Counted from the first letter of the stretch, positions 15,976 to 24,519 are shown. The stretch is DNA of 26,568 bases from an uncultured Eggerthella sp. (GCA_900551155.1 URVA01000007.1:1-26568), one strand, 5' to 3'. Notes: generated by a model from the letters alone, not told the origin. Translations and numbers: made by a program.

Positions 15976-18114
15976 GTGCATGCTTTTGCTGACAAGTTAT
16001 TTCGCGGAGCGCTAAACCATCGACGGGTGGTTATAGTATTTGCTGCGATCTTTTTTGCATTCAGTGTTGCTTGCATTCTTGGCGTGAAAATCAATTACCA
16101 GTTTTCCGATTATTTGCCAGAAGATTCTAAGTCGACTGTTTCCTTGCGCGTTATGGAAGAAGCTTTCGATGCGCCTACGCCCAATTCAAACATCATGGTT
16201 GAAGGGCTCTCTCTCACAGAAGCGCAAGAACTGGCAAATAAAATGGAAGAAACAAAAGGCGTTGAAGACGTAATGTGGCTTGGAACTACCTGCGATATTT
16301 CCATGCCACTCGAGACATATGATCCTGATGCGGTTTCTGCTTTCAAGGTAGATGATTCTTATCTTTATCAGGTTGCCCTCGATACCTCTCTTGCAACTGA
16401 CACTATGGATGTAATTCGCGATGAAGCGGCATCGGTAGGTGCGTCTGAAGTGTCCATGTCGGGCGAGGCGATTAATTCCGCTGTTGCTCAAGGCTCATCG
16501 GATTTTGAAATCCAGCTCATTTTGGTTATGGCAGTGTTTGTCATCCTTGGTTTGCTGCTTCTTACGAGCGAAGCGTGGTTTGAGCCTGTGCTTTTCCTTT
16601 CGGTTATTGGTATCTCTATTGTGTACAACTTGGGTACCAACATTATCTTTGGAGAAATATCTTTTATCACTCAGATGTGTGCGGCAGTATTGCAGCTTGC
16701 CGTTTCTATGGACTACGGCATCGTAATGCTGCATGCGTTCCGTAGTTACAGGGCAGAAGGGCTGAGTTCCTACGATGCGGCAGTTGCAGCTATGCATAAG
16801 GCTGCTGCGGTTATTGCCTCTTCGGCGGCAACAACCTTTTTTGGTTTTCTTTCGTTGTGCGTGATGGCATTTCTTATTGGCGCCGATATGGGCGTGGTTC
16901 TTGCAAAAGGTATCGTCTTCAGTTTCTTGTGCGTGCTCTTTTTGCTGCCTATTTTGGTACTTTCAAGCGAAAAGCTGCTTGCTAAAACCGCGCATCGAAA
17001 ATTCTTGCCCTCTTTTGATGGCTTTGCGCGAGTGTGTATGCGTTTGGCGGTGCCTTTTACCATCATTATCGCGCTCGTTACCGTACCAGCTTATTTAGGA
17101 CAAAAGCAGCCGAATTTCGTGTATGGCGCAAGCGGCTTTGTGGAGCCAGGTTCTGAATTGTATGAAGAAACGAACGCTATCGATGAAACCTTTGGCTCGA
17201 ATGAACAGTGGGTTATGTTGGTGCCTGAAGGTGATTTGGGACGCGAACTTCAAATGGTTAAGCAAATTGAGGGATTGGAAGACGTGGTGGCGGTCACCTC
17301 GTATGTGACGGCCGTTTCTGCGAATATCCCGAGTGCTTTTGTTCCCGAAAGTGATTTATCTCAGCTGATTTCAGGTGGCTATTCGCGTATTGTTGTTTCC
17401 ACGTCAGTTGGTGGAGAAAGTGAAGAGGCATTTGCTTTGGTGCAGACGCTGCGTGATATAGGTGATGAATTCTATCCTGATGAAAATTACTTGGTAGGCT
17501 CGTCAGTTACTTCCTATGACATGTCGCTTATCGTCAATGACGACTCTATGCGTATCTTTATTGCTTCGGTGGTGGCAATTGGTTTAGTTCTACTTTTGAT
17601 GTTCCGCAGCTTAAGCATTCCTTTGATGCTTCTTTTGACTATCGAGATATCAATTTGGATTAATTTGGCCATTCCATACTTTACGGGTGAGACTATTCAG
17701 TACATTGGCTACTTGATAATTAGCGCCATTATGCTGGGTGCTACGGTGGACTACACTATCATTTTGTCGCGTGCGTATTTGGATAGGCGTGCCGAAATGG
17801 AAAAACGTCCCGCTATGCTTTCGGCAATTTCCTATTCCGCTATCACTATTCTTACTTCAGCAACCATTCTTACCGTGTGCGGTGCCTTTATTGGTATTAT
17901 TTCGAGCAACGGTGTTATGGCGGGATTGGGTACGCTAATCGGACGCGGTGCTTTCATTGCTGCACTCAACACATTTTTGCTTCTTCCTATTTTGTTTATG
18001 TTGCTTGATAAGGTGGTGGAAAAAACTACCTGGAAGGCACGTTTTTATCATGGTGGATCTGGCTGCAGTACTGTTGCGGTAACTTCAGATACTTCAATTT
18101 CGAATAAGGAGTAG
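15976..18114 (+). CDS. MMPL/RND-superfamily exporter
   Basis: A 712-residue membrane protein with the classical two-half RND layout: membrane segment 1 (about residues 17-36), an extracytoplasmic loop, a five-helix block starting near residue 175, then a second copy from about residue 360. The paired motifs SMDYGIVMLHAFRSY and ATVDYTIILSRAYLDR, with Asp-Tyr inside the membrane, are the proton-relay positions of MmpL-type exporters. Substrates of such proteins are usually lipids or amphiphiles. The start is GTG 15976, with a weak AGG 8 nt upstream. The next gene begins 6 bp after the stop, so the two form an operon with a secreted repeat protein. The 60-bp gap to rlmH must hold both divergent promoters. 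Confidence 0.9.
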   Translation: MHAFADKLFRGALNHRRVVIVFAAIFFAFSVACILGVKINYQFSDYLPEDSKSTVSLRVMEEAFDAPTPNSNIMVEGLSLTEAQELANKMEETKGVEDVMWLGTTCDISMPLETYDPDAVSAFKVDDSYLYQVALDTSLATDTMDVIRDEAASVGASEVSMSGEAINSAVAQGSSDFEIQLILVMAVFVILGLLLLTSEAWFEPVLFLSVIGISIVYNLGTNIIFGEISFITQMCAAVLQLAVSMDYGIVMLHAFRSYRAEGLSSYDAAVAAMHKAAAVIASSAATTFFGFLSLCVMAFLIGADMGVVLAKGIVFSFLCVLFLLPILVLSSEKLLAKTAHRKFLPSFDGFARVCMRLAVPFTIIIALVTVPAYLGQKQPNFVYGASGFVEPGSELYEETNAIDETFGSNEQWVMLVPEGDLGRELQMVKQIEGLEDVVAVTSYVTAVSANIPSAFVPESDLSQLISGGYSRIVVSTSVGGESEEAFALVQTLRDIGDEFYPDENYLVGSSVTSYDMSLIVNDDSMRIFIASVVAIGLVLLLMFRSLSIPLMLLLTIEISIWINLAIPYFTGETIQYIGYLIISAIMLGATVDYTIILSRAYLDRRAEMEKRPAMLSAISYSAITILTSATILTVCGAFIGIISSNGVMAGLGTLIGRGAFIAALNTFLLLPILFMLLDKVVEKTTWKARFYHGGSGCSTVAVTSDTSISNKE

Positions 18115-18120
18115 AAAGGT

Positions 18121-19869
18121 ATGCGCTACTCATATTTCAAACATAGCCCAAAACATGCGCGTCATGCTTGTCCAAAGAGCAAAAGGGATGCGATGTGGTC
18201 TTTGCCATTCAATAAACGTTTTGCTCAAATGTTTGTTGCTGCCTTGGTGCTTGTGGTATTGGCGGTTCCCGTTACGGCGGTACCAGTAATGCTCAATGCT
18301 GAAGAAGCAAGTCAAAATACCGAAGCTTTGCAAGGGCAAGCCAGCGGGAATGCGGGAAGTGCTGCGGTCGCGGATATTTCGGGATCTGCCGAAAAGAAAG
18401 AAGTGGTGTATGCCACTCTTGAAAATACTGGTGCCACGGAGAGCGTTTATGTAGTAAACGTATTTGAGGGCGGCGCCGATGTTGCAGATAAAACCATTCA
18501 GGATTTCGGGGAGTATGAGCAAGTTGTCAATTTAACCGACACATCTAAGCTTACTCAATTTTCCGACTCGGTAGTGCTCACCATGCCAGAAGGGGAGTTT
18601 TCTTATCAGGGCACAACGTCGAATACCCAGATTCCTTGGAACATTTCGATGAAGTATTCCTTGGACGGACAAGAAGTTTCTCCTGATGAGTTGGCAGGTA
18701 AAAGTGGCTCTTTTGAGTTGAATATAACAACTTCTCAAAACAGCTCTGTTGATTCGCGCTATTTCGAAAATTATCTTTTGCAAATTACCTGCACGCTTCC
18801 CATGGACGTGGCGAAAAATGTAAAAACCGAACAGGGATCTATCGCACTTTCTGGATCGGATGTAACGGTAACTTTTATGGTTATGCCTGATAAGGATGGC
18901 GATGTTTCGTTGAGCGCTGATGTGTTCAATTTTGAAATGGCGGGAATCAGTTTTGCTGCGATTCCTTTTTCTATGGCGCTTGATTTTCCTGATACGGAAA
19001 GCCTCGTTTCGCAATTCGACGCGCTTATTGATGGAACCGATGAGCTTCATTCAGGAGCGCAAGAGTTAGCGAGTGGGGTTGATAGCATTGATGCTGCAAC
19101 TAAAGAGGCAGCATCAGGAGCAGTAGAGCTGGCAACGGGTGCAACGCAAATGACGCAAGGCTTAAAGCAGTACCAGCAGGCTTTGCGCGATCAGGCTGAT
19201 GAATTGGCGGCAGCAGCCTCAAGCATGGACCCTGAAGCTGCAGAGCAATACTATAAGCAATTGCTCCAGAGCTATGCTGAGGCACTTTTCAATGAATATA
19301 TTTCACTGAAAGCTGAAGATGTTAACGAGGAAAAAACCGACGAAGAGCTTTGGCAAATAGCGCTAGTGAATGTTTCTGAATCGCCTGAGGGGCAACAAAT
19401 CGAAGCTGCGCTTGAAGCAGTTGCAACCCAGATTGCATCCCAGGGTGCAGCACAAGCACTTGATGGTGCTGCGGATGGATTAGGTTCGGTTGACAGTGCT
19501 TCTTCGCTGTTGGGCGGAAGTGCTGCTTTAGGTTCGGGCGCGCAAGAATTAGCAAGTGGTTTGGATAAATTAGCAGGTGGCACAGGAGAGTTGGCCATCG
19601 GAGCAAGCACCTTGGCCGATGGCACGCAGAGTCTAGCTCAAGAAACCCAGGGAATTCCTGACGCGGTGCAGGCCGAAATAGATGAACTTATGTCCACTTA
19701 CGATAAATCCGATTTCGAACCAGCAAGTTTTACCAGTTCGAAAAATACGAATGTTACACTGGTTCAATTCGTAATGACTACCGATCCAATTAAGGTTGAA
19801 GAGCCAGCTACTGAAGAAGAACCAGTAGAAGAAGAAACGCTCTTAGATCGTTTCTTAGCACTGTTCTAA
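18121..19869 (+). CDS. Secreted or membrane-anchored YhgE-like repeat protein
   Basis: A 582-residue protein with a basic N-terminus and one hydrophobic segment (about residues 36-57), either a signal peptide or an anchor. The middle is beta-rich and extracytoplasmic. Residues about 301-345 and 454-505 contain periodic small-residue repeats of the form ELASGxxxLxxG and KLAGGTGELAIG, as in the coiled-coil regions of YhgE/Pip proteins and of domains fused to MMPL exporters. The C-terminus is acidic and ends LLDRFLALF, with no second membrane segment. GGAG lies 9 nt before ATG 18121; an internal ATG at 18193 would give a shorter leader. Operon position makes it the likely partner of the MMPL exporter. 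The exact function is unknown. Confidence 0.8.
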   Translation: MRYSYFKHSPKHARHACPKSKRDAMWSLPFNKRFAQMFVAALVLVVLAVPVTAVPVMLNAEEASQNTEALQGQASGNAGSAAVADISGSAEKKEVVYATLENTGATESVYVVNVFEGGADVADKTIQDFGEYEQVVNLTDTSKLTQFSDSVVLTMPEGEFSYQGTTSNTQIPWNISMKYSLDGQEVSPDELAGKSGSFELNITTSQNSSVDSRYFENYLLQITCTLPMDVAKNVKTEQGSIALSGSDVTVTFMVMPDKDGDVSLSADVFNFEMAGISFAAIPFSMALDFPDTESLVSQFDALIDGTDELHSGAQELASGVDSIDAATKEAASGAVELATGATQMTQGLKQYQQALRDQADELAAAASSMDPEAAEQYYKQLLQSYAEALFNEYISLKAEDVNEEKTDEELWQIALVNVSESPEGQQIEAALEAVATQIASQGAAQALDGAADGLGSVDSASSLLGGSAALGSGAQELASGLDKLAGGTGELAIGASTLADGTQSLAQETQGIPDAVQAEIDELMSTYDKSDFEPASFTSSKNTNVTLVQFVMTTDPIKVEEPATEEEPVEEETLLDRFLALF

Positions 19870-19875
19870 AAGTGA

Positions 19876-19905
19876 TTGCTTACAAGCCTAAACAGACGGT
19901 ATCAT
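19876..19905 (+). promoter_or_regulatory. Putative lysA promoter
   Basis: TTGCTT (19876-19881) and TATCAT (19900-19905) are separated by 18 bp, with the lysA ATG 43 bp after the -10. No terminator separates the upstream gene, so lysA may also be read from the exporter operon. Confidence 0.45.
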
Positions 19906-19947
19906 GAGCGACGAATAACAAAAGATTCGACAAGCAAGGAAACGCAC

Positions 19948-21306
19948 ATGTCTCTTCCCGCATCAAACGTGAATAAGCAGGCGGATAATCGTACCACTAT
20001 GGAACTGGGCGCTTGCCTGCCAATGACTGCTGAAGTTAAGGATGACCATCTTTTTATTGGTGGTGTCGATATGGTCGAGCTTGCTCATGAGTATGGCACA
20101 GCGCTGTATGTTTATGACGAGGCCGATCTTATCAATCGTATGGATACTTATCGCGATGCATTCAGGACGCGCTATCCCAATTCTGATATCGCCTATGCCA
20201 GCAAGGCTTTTCTCAACAAGGCAGTTTGCCGTTTGGCAGATCAGCATGGAATGTGCCTCGATGTTTCTGGCGGTGGCGAACTGGCAGTGGCTCGCGCTGT
20301 TAATTTTCCTATGGATCGCGTTATCGTGCACGGCAACAATAAAACCCCTCAAGAATTGCGCGAAGCAATTGAGGCGGGCGCAGGACGTATCGTGGTCGAT
20401 TCTCGCATCGAGCTTTCTCGCGTATCTGCTATTGCTCAGGAATTAGGGGTTACGCAGGACATTTATATGCGCATTACGCCTGGTGTTGAAGCTGATACCC
20501 ACGAATATATCCGCACGGGCTGCGAGGATTCGAAGTTTGGCTTTACTATGCGTGAAGATTTTGCTTTCAACTGTGTACGTGACGCTTTGGATGCGCCTAA
20601 TGTTCGCTTGGCGGGCTTTCATATGCATATCGGTTCACAGATTTTTGCTCTGCACTCTTTCGGTGAAGCGATTGATGTTATCGTTGAATTTGCCTATCGC
20701 GTAAAGCAAACCTATGGCTACGAAGTTGATGAAATTGATGTTGGCGGTGGCTTAGGTATTGCCTATACCGCAGAAGATAAGCCTTCTTCAATTGAAGACT
20801 TTGCAGAAATTACCACCTCCGAAATGGTGAAAGCTTGCAAAAAGTACGGTCTGAAAGAGCCTCGCTTGGTTTGCGAGCCTGGTCGTTCTTTGGTAGCTAC
20901 ACCTGGCGTTACGCTCTATACGGTTGGCATCTTAAAGACGCTTCCTGGTATTCGTAAGTATGTGGCAATTGATGGTGGTATGTCCGACAACATTCGCACA
21001 GCGCTCTATCATGCAGAATACGAGCCTGTTATTGCGAATAAAGCTGGTCAACCTCGCACTGAAATCGTTACGCTATGTGGTAAGCACTGCGAAAGTGGCG
21101 ATGCAGTTGCGCTGGACGCTTCTATTCAGCACCCTGATTTGGGTGATATTGTTTGTGTATTTGGCACCGGTGCATATTGTCATTCCATGTCGAGTAACTA
21201 CAACGGTCAGCCTCGTCCAGGCATTGTCTTTGTAAAAGATGGTGTTGCGCGCCTGGTAACTCGTCGCGAAACGTACGATGACTTAATGGCGTGCGATATT
21301 GACTAG
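19948..21306 (+). CDS. lysA: Diaminopimelate decarboxylase
   Basis: The enzyme decarboxylates meso-diaminopimelate to L-lysine, the last step of lysine synthesis. It is a fold-III PLP enzyme: the PLP Lys is K86 in YASKAFLNK, and further signatures are HMHIGSQI, DVGGGLGI, EPGRSLVA and CGKHCESGDAV, whose Cys belongs to the active site of the dimer. It has 452 residues. I chose ATG 19948 because AAGGA lies 7 nt upstream; the reading frame stays open to 19876, but those 24 codons look non-coding and cover the probable promoter. A terminator follows at 21409. With hom, metA and metY downstream, it belongs to an aspartate-family block. Confidence 0.95.
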   Translation: MSLPASNVNKQADNRTTMELGACLPMTAEVKDDHLFIGGVDMVELAHEYGTALYVYDEADLINRMDTYRDAFRTRYPNSDIAYASKAFLNKAVCRLADQHGMCLDVSGGGELAVARAVNFPMDRVIVHGNNKTPQELREAIEAGAGRIVVDSRIELSRVSAIAQELGVTQDIYMRITPGVEADTHEYIRTGCEDSKFGFTMREDFAFNCVRDALDAPNVRLAGFHMHIGSQIFALHSFGEAIDVIVEFAYRVKQTYGYEVDEIDVGGGLGIAYTAEDKPSSIEDFAEITTSEMVKACKKYGLKEPRLVCEPGRSLVATPGVTLYTVGILKTLPGIRKYVAIDGGMSDNIRTALYHAEYEPVIANKAGQPRTEIVTLCGKHCESGDAVALDASIQHPDLGDIVCVFGTGAYCHSMSSNYNGQPRPGIVFVKDGVARLVTRRETYDDLMACDID

Positions 21307-21408
21307 CTTCTCGTAGGGTTTAATCAGGTTCGGCGACGTTCGGCTACGTACTTAGCTTGTCTGTCCAGCATTCAGCTTACGTAACTACCTGATACCGCAA
21401 AGTTTGAT

Positions 21409-21446
21409 GCGCTCTCTGATGGTATGCCTATTAGAGAGCGCTTTTT
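21409..21446 (+). terminator. Rho-independent terminator of lysA
   Basis: GCGCTCTCT (21409-21417) pairs with AGAGAGCGC (21433-21441) around a 15-nt loop and runs into five T (21442-21446). It lies about 100 bp past the lysA stop and 70 bp before the hom start, so hom needs its own promoter; a TATACAAT at 21448-21455 may be its -10. Confidence 0.88.
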
Positions 21447-21516
21447 GTATACAATGCAACTACTCATCCAAAAGACCAGAAATACTAGTTCTGCGTCACG
21501 TAGAAAGGATTTATAC

Positions 21517-22803
21517 ATGGCTGTCAAGATTGGCTTGGTTGGAACGGGCACGGTTGGCGGCGGTTGCTTGGATATTTTGAGCAATCACAAGCAAGATTTT
21601 CTTCGCCACTTTGGAATCGATCTTGAACTGACACGCGTATGTTCACGCGATCCCCAAGCGGCAGCTTCACGTGGTTTGCAGGACATTTTTACTACCGACT
21701 ATCATGATGTTATTAACGATCCTGATATCGATATCGTTGTAGAACTGATTGGCGGCACGGGCGTTGCCAAGAGCGTTATTGTGGAGGCGCTTCAGGCAGG
21801 TAAGCATGTGGTTACCGCAAACAAGGCAATCATGGCTACTTCGGGCGAAGAAATTATGGATCTTGCCGAAGAAAAAGGTCTCGAAATTGCGTTTGAGGCG
21901 AGTGTTGGCGGCGGCATTCCTATTATTGATCCATTGAAGCATTCTCTTATTGCAAACAGAATTGACTCCATTATGGGCATCGTAAACGGCACCACCAATT
22001 ACATGCTTACCCGCATGGATGAAGATAGCTTGGATTACGATGCAGCACTTAAAGAAGCGCAAGAGCGCGGTTTTGCTGAGGCAGATCCAACGGCAGACGT
22101 TGATGGCCTAGATGCTGCCGCTAAAATTGCTATCCTGGCTTCCATTGCATTTAATTCTCGTGTGACGATGGACCAGGTTTATACCGAAGGTATTCGTCGC
22201 ATTTCTCCTGTTGATTTAGCGAATGCTCATGATTCGGGTTACGTGGTTAAGCTTGTTGCACATGCTCGTCGTGGCGAATCAGGCGTTGATGTGCGCGTTC
22301 ATCCTACTATGATTCCCGAAGACCATCAGTTGGCAACGGTCAATGGAGTATTTAACGCTATCTTCGTTGAGGGCGATGCGGTAGGTCAGACCATGTTCTT
22401 CGGCGAAGGAGCGGGTGCAGGACCTGCGGCAAGTGCAGTTATGGGCGACGTTTTAGAGGTTGCACGCCATGTTCAGATGGGCATTAAGCCAATTGTTGGC
22501 TGCACGTGCACCGATGAGTTGCCGATTATTGCTATGGATGATCTGGAGACGAAGTACTACGTTCGCTTCATGGTGGCTGATCGTCCTGGTGTGTTGGCAG
22601 CATGTGCAGACATCTTCGCAAAGAATGGTGTTTCGGTGCGCACGGTTACTCAGCGCGGTAATGCTGCTCGAGAAGATGTGGATCTGGTATTTGTAACTCA
22701 TACAGCAAAAGAACGCGATGTTCGCAAGACTATCGACGAAATCCTTGCGCTTGATAGTGTGGTAACGGGCGGCGAGCCTTCCGTAATTCGCGTTCAGGGT
22801 TAA
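21517..22803 (+). CDS. hom: Homoserine dehydrogenase
   Basis: It reduces aspartate semialdehyde to homoserine, the branch point to threonine and methionine. The N-terminal NAD(P) fold has GTGTVGGG (residues 9-16). The catalytic region has TANKAIMAT, ASVGGGIPIIDPLK, GIVNGTTNYMLTRM and ADPTADVDGLDAAAK. A C-terminal ACT domain (about 347-420) should allow feedback control by a product amino acid. Length is 428 residues. ATG 21517 is preceded by GAAAGGA; the frame is open to 21424, but that part covers the lysA terminator. No thrB or thrC follows. The gene is followed by an unusual inverted-repeat region and by metA on the other strand. Confidence 0.96.
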   Translation: MAVKIGLVGTGTVGGGCLDILSNHKQDFLRHFGIDLELTRVCSRDPQAAASRGLQDIFTTDYHDVINDPDIDIVVELIGGTGVAKSVIVEALQAGKHVVTANKAIMATSGEEIMDLAEEKGLEIAFEASVGGGIPIIDPLKHSLIANRIDSIMGIVNGTTNYMLTRMDEDSLDYDAALKEAQERGFAEADPTADVDGLDAAAKIAILASIAFNSRVTMDQVYTEGIRRISPVDLANAHDSGYVVKLVAHARRGESGVDVRVHPTMIPEDHQLATVNGVFNAIFVEGDAVGQTMFFGEGAGAGPAASAVMGDVLEVARHVQMGIKPIVGCTCTDELPIIAMDDLETKYYVRFMVADRPGVLAACADIFAKNGVSVRTVTQRGNAAREDVDLVFVTHTAKERDVRKTIDEILALDSVVTGGEPSVIRVQG

Positions 22804-22862
22804 TCCGTTAGATTGCTCAGTGCTCAAAAAGCCTAATTGCCCTATTCAGTGGGTATTGCCTT

Positions 22863-22905
22863 CAAAGGCCGTTTATCCAGATAATCCGTGGACAAACGGC
22901 CTTTG
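22863..22905. terminator. Stem-loop after hom, probable terminator
   Basis: CAAAGGCCGTTT (22863-22874) pairs perfectly with AAACGGCCTTTG (22894-22905). The 19-nt loop contains a further ATCC/GGA pairing. There is no clear T run on either strand, so strict rho-independent action is uncertain. Confidence 0.6.
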
Positions 22906-22954
22906 GTATTTGAAGTGCTACTACGAAACATGTTTTTGCAAGAAATTCACCTAG

Positions 22955-23132
22955 TTTTTGGCAGAAAATGCACGTTTGTTACCAGAAACTAAGCGACCAG
23001 ACCGTTTTGAGTTCGGCCTGGTCGCTTTCGTATCATTAATGTTTTGGTTAGTTACGTTATTTCTGAAATAACTTGATTATTGGTTCGATCAAGTGGGAAT
23101 TTTGATAACAAACGTGCATTTTCTGCCAAAAA
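22955..23132. repeat. 178-bp element with perfect 27-bp terminal inverted repeats
   Basis: The left arm (22955-22981, starting TTTTTGGCAGAAAATGCACG) is the exact reverse complement of the right arm (23106-23132, ending TTTTCTGCCAAAAA). The 124-bp interior holds three more hairpins: AGCGACCAG/CTGGTCGCT (22992-23026), GTTATTTC/GAAATAAC (23056-23072) and ACTTGAT/ATCAAGT (23071-23094). There is no open reading frame of note and no obvious target-site duplication. It could be a MITE-like element, a structured RNA, or an elaborate terminator region between convergent genes. Confidence 0.85.
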
Positions 23133-23205
23133 TGATCGTTATTTTCGCAAATAAGTAATACGCCTCAGTTTGAGCTGATGTAGACTAGCGTCTCGTTTGG
23201 GTTGG

Positions 23206-24129
23206 TTATTGTGCGCCGACCTGCTTGATGTCGTATGGCGTTGCTTGGTAGACGTAATAATTCAGCCAGTTGGTATAGAGCAGCTGTGCTGCCGCACGCC
23301 AGTTTGAAATAGGCTGTTGTGTGGGATCGTCGTTAGGGAAGTAGTGCTTCGGTAGCGCGGGATTGATTCCCTTTTTAACATCGCGCTGATACTCATTTGC
23401 CAAAGTATTGGTGTCGTATTCGGGATGACCAAACACAAAGAAATGGCGACTGTTGGTGCTCTTTGCGATAAATACGCCTGCTTCGTCAGAAACAGCAATA
23501 AGTTCCAAGTCTTGTCTTGAGGCGATATCCTGTGCGCGTACTTCGGTGTAGCGCGAATGAGGTGCATAAACCACATCATCGAAACCACGAACAAGAGGCG
23601 AGCTTGGTTTTAGAATGTGGTGTTCAAATACTCCCGTCATTTTTTCTGGAAGCAGATGCTTTTCCACGCCGTAGTGGTAGTAGATGCCCGCTTGAGCACC
23701 CCAGCACAAATAAAGCGTAGAGAACACATTAGTTTTTGCCCATTCGAAAATATGGCAAAGCTCTGGCCAGTAGTCGACATCCTCGAATTTCATTTTCTCA
23801 ACAGGAGCACCAGTGATAATCATGCCGTCGTAGTGCTTGTCTTGAATGTCATCCAAGCCAACATAAAATGACTTGAGATGCTCGACGGGTACATGCGAAG
23901 AATGATGGGTAACCGTTTGCAGAAGATCAATCTCTACCTGAAGGGGAGTATTGGATAGCTTTCGTAGGATTTGCGTCTCTGTTTCAATCTTGAGCGGCAT
24001 GAGGTTTAAGATGAGCACTTTCAATGGGCGAATATCCTGGTGGATTGCTCGGTGCTCGGTCATTACAAAGATATTTTCGCTTTCAAGTACTCCTGTAGCG
24101 GGAAGAGTGTCGGGAATTCTGATTGGCAT
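23206..24129 (-). CDS. metAA: Homoserine O-acetyltransferase, MetA family
   Basis: This activates homoserine for methionine synthesis. The 307-residue protein is a MetA-type alpha/beta hydrolase-like acyltransferase: it starts MPIRIPDTLPA, has the nucleophile Cys142 in LCWGAQAG, and His235 and Glu237 in FGHPEYD. Residue 111, in TGAPVEK, is Glu. In MetA enzymes Glu at this position is linked to acetyl-CoA use (as in Bacillus cereus) and Gly to succinyl-CoA use (as in E. coli). I therefore call it an acetyltransferase although automated names often say succinyl. This fits the divergent neighbour metY, which uses O-acetylhomoserine. AGGAG lies 6 nt before ATG 24129. Confidence 0.93.
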   Translation of the reverse strand: MPIRIPDTLPATGVLESENIFVMTEHRAIHQDIRPLKVLILNLMPLKIETETQILRKLSNTPLQVEIDLLQTVTHHSSHVPVEHLKSFYVGLDDIQDKHYDGMIITGAPVEKMKFEDVDYWPELCHIFEWAKTNVFSTLYLCWGAQAGIYYHYGVEKHLLPEKMTGVFEHHILKPSSPLVRGFDDVVYAPHSRYTEVRAQDIASRQDLELIAVSDEAGVFIAKSTNSRHFFVFGHPEYDTNTLANEYQRDVKKGINPALPKHYFPNDDPTQQPISNWRAAAQLLYTNWLNYYVYQATPYDIKQVGAQ

Positions 24130-24179
24130 GAAGTGCTCCTAAATAATTGAAGGCTAAAGCGGCTGTTGTAGGTGTCACC

Positions 24180-24336
24180 TTTCGTGAAACTACTGGTCGT
24201 AACTACCGTCTGTCGTTAAAACTATCTGTCGTAGAAACCTGTCGTAACTGCTAACCGTCGCAAATACTAGCTGTTATGAATACCGATAGCAGTAAATGTT
24301 AGCGGTCGTAAATACGAACGGTGCAGTGATTTTTGA
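24180..24336 (+). repeat. Degenerate 16-bp tandem repeat, about nine units
   Basis: The GTCGT or related start of each unit occurs at 24196, 24212, 24228, 24241, 24257, 24273, 24289, 24305 and 24321. All steps are 16 bp except one of 13. The rough consensus is GTCGTAAATACTANCT. Units near the middle (24273, 24289) are the most diverged but keep the phase. Confidence 0.7.
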
Positions 24337-24378
24337 TTGTACGCGACAAACCCGCTCATTTCCATGCTGACCAGCTAC

Positions 24379-24396
24379 TCTATAACCAGTTATAGA
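24379..24396. promoter_or_regulatory. Perfect 18-bp palindrome, probable operator
   Basis: TCTATAACCAGTTATAGA is fully self-complementary apart from nothing: arms TCTATAAC and GTTATAGA flank a CA/TG-type centre of two bases. It lies about 55 bp upstream of the metY -10, in the region shared with metA. It has the size and symmetry of a dimeric repressor site. Confidence 0.55.
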
Positions 24397-24439
24397 AAAA
24401 TACGTTTGCCTGTAATGGATAGGTAACCAAAAACCGCTC

Positions 24440-24460
24440 TTGTGAGCTCTATAATCACAA
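24440..24460 (+). promoter_or_regulatory. metY -10 hexamer inside a TTGTGA-N9-TCACAA inverted repeat
   Basis: TTGTGA (24440-24445) and TCACAA (24455-24460) are inverted copies 9 bp apart. A perfect TATAAT (24450-24455) lies between and overlaps the right arm. No good -35 is visible. A protein bound here would cover the -10, so repression is more likely than activation. Confidence 0.55.
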
Positions 24461-24519
24461 AGCACACCATTAACTTATCTAGGTATTTCGAAAGTTTTAG
24501 CGAAAACAAAGGAGATAGC

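Larger units (their letters stand above)
22804..23205. other. 402-bp convergent intergenic region (hom / metA) full of inverted repeats
   Basis: This gap has no coding frame I can support. It contains a 12-bp stem-loop next to hom (22863-22905) and a 178-bp element with perfect inverted ends (22955-23132). The remaining 73 bp before the metA stop hold only a small AGAC/GTCT hairpin. Confidence 0.7.
24130..24519. other. 390-bp divergent control region between metA and metY
   Basis: From left to right it contains the metA leader with an 11-bp odd palindrome AGGTGTCACCT (24170-24180), a degenerate 16-bp tandem repeat (24180-24336), an 18-bp palindrome (24379-24396) and the metY promoter inside an inverted repeat (24440-24460). 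The metY leader of about 58 nt is too short for a SAM riboswitch, and none is seen. Confidence 0.6.

Noticed and set aside
22955..23132. Integron attC site
   Set aside because: The arms are perfectly complementary, whereas attC sites have imperfect arms with core boxes. No integrase or cassette arrangement is present.
24180..24336. CRISPR array
   Set aside because: The units are 16 bp and contiguous, with no spacers, and no cas genes are nearby.
24130..24519. SAM riboswitch or T-box before metY or metA
   Set aside because: The metY leader from the TATAAT is only about 58 nt, and no T-box motif or SAM-riboswitch helices are recognisable on either strand.
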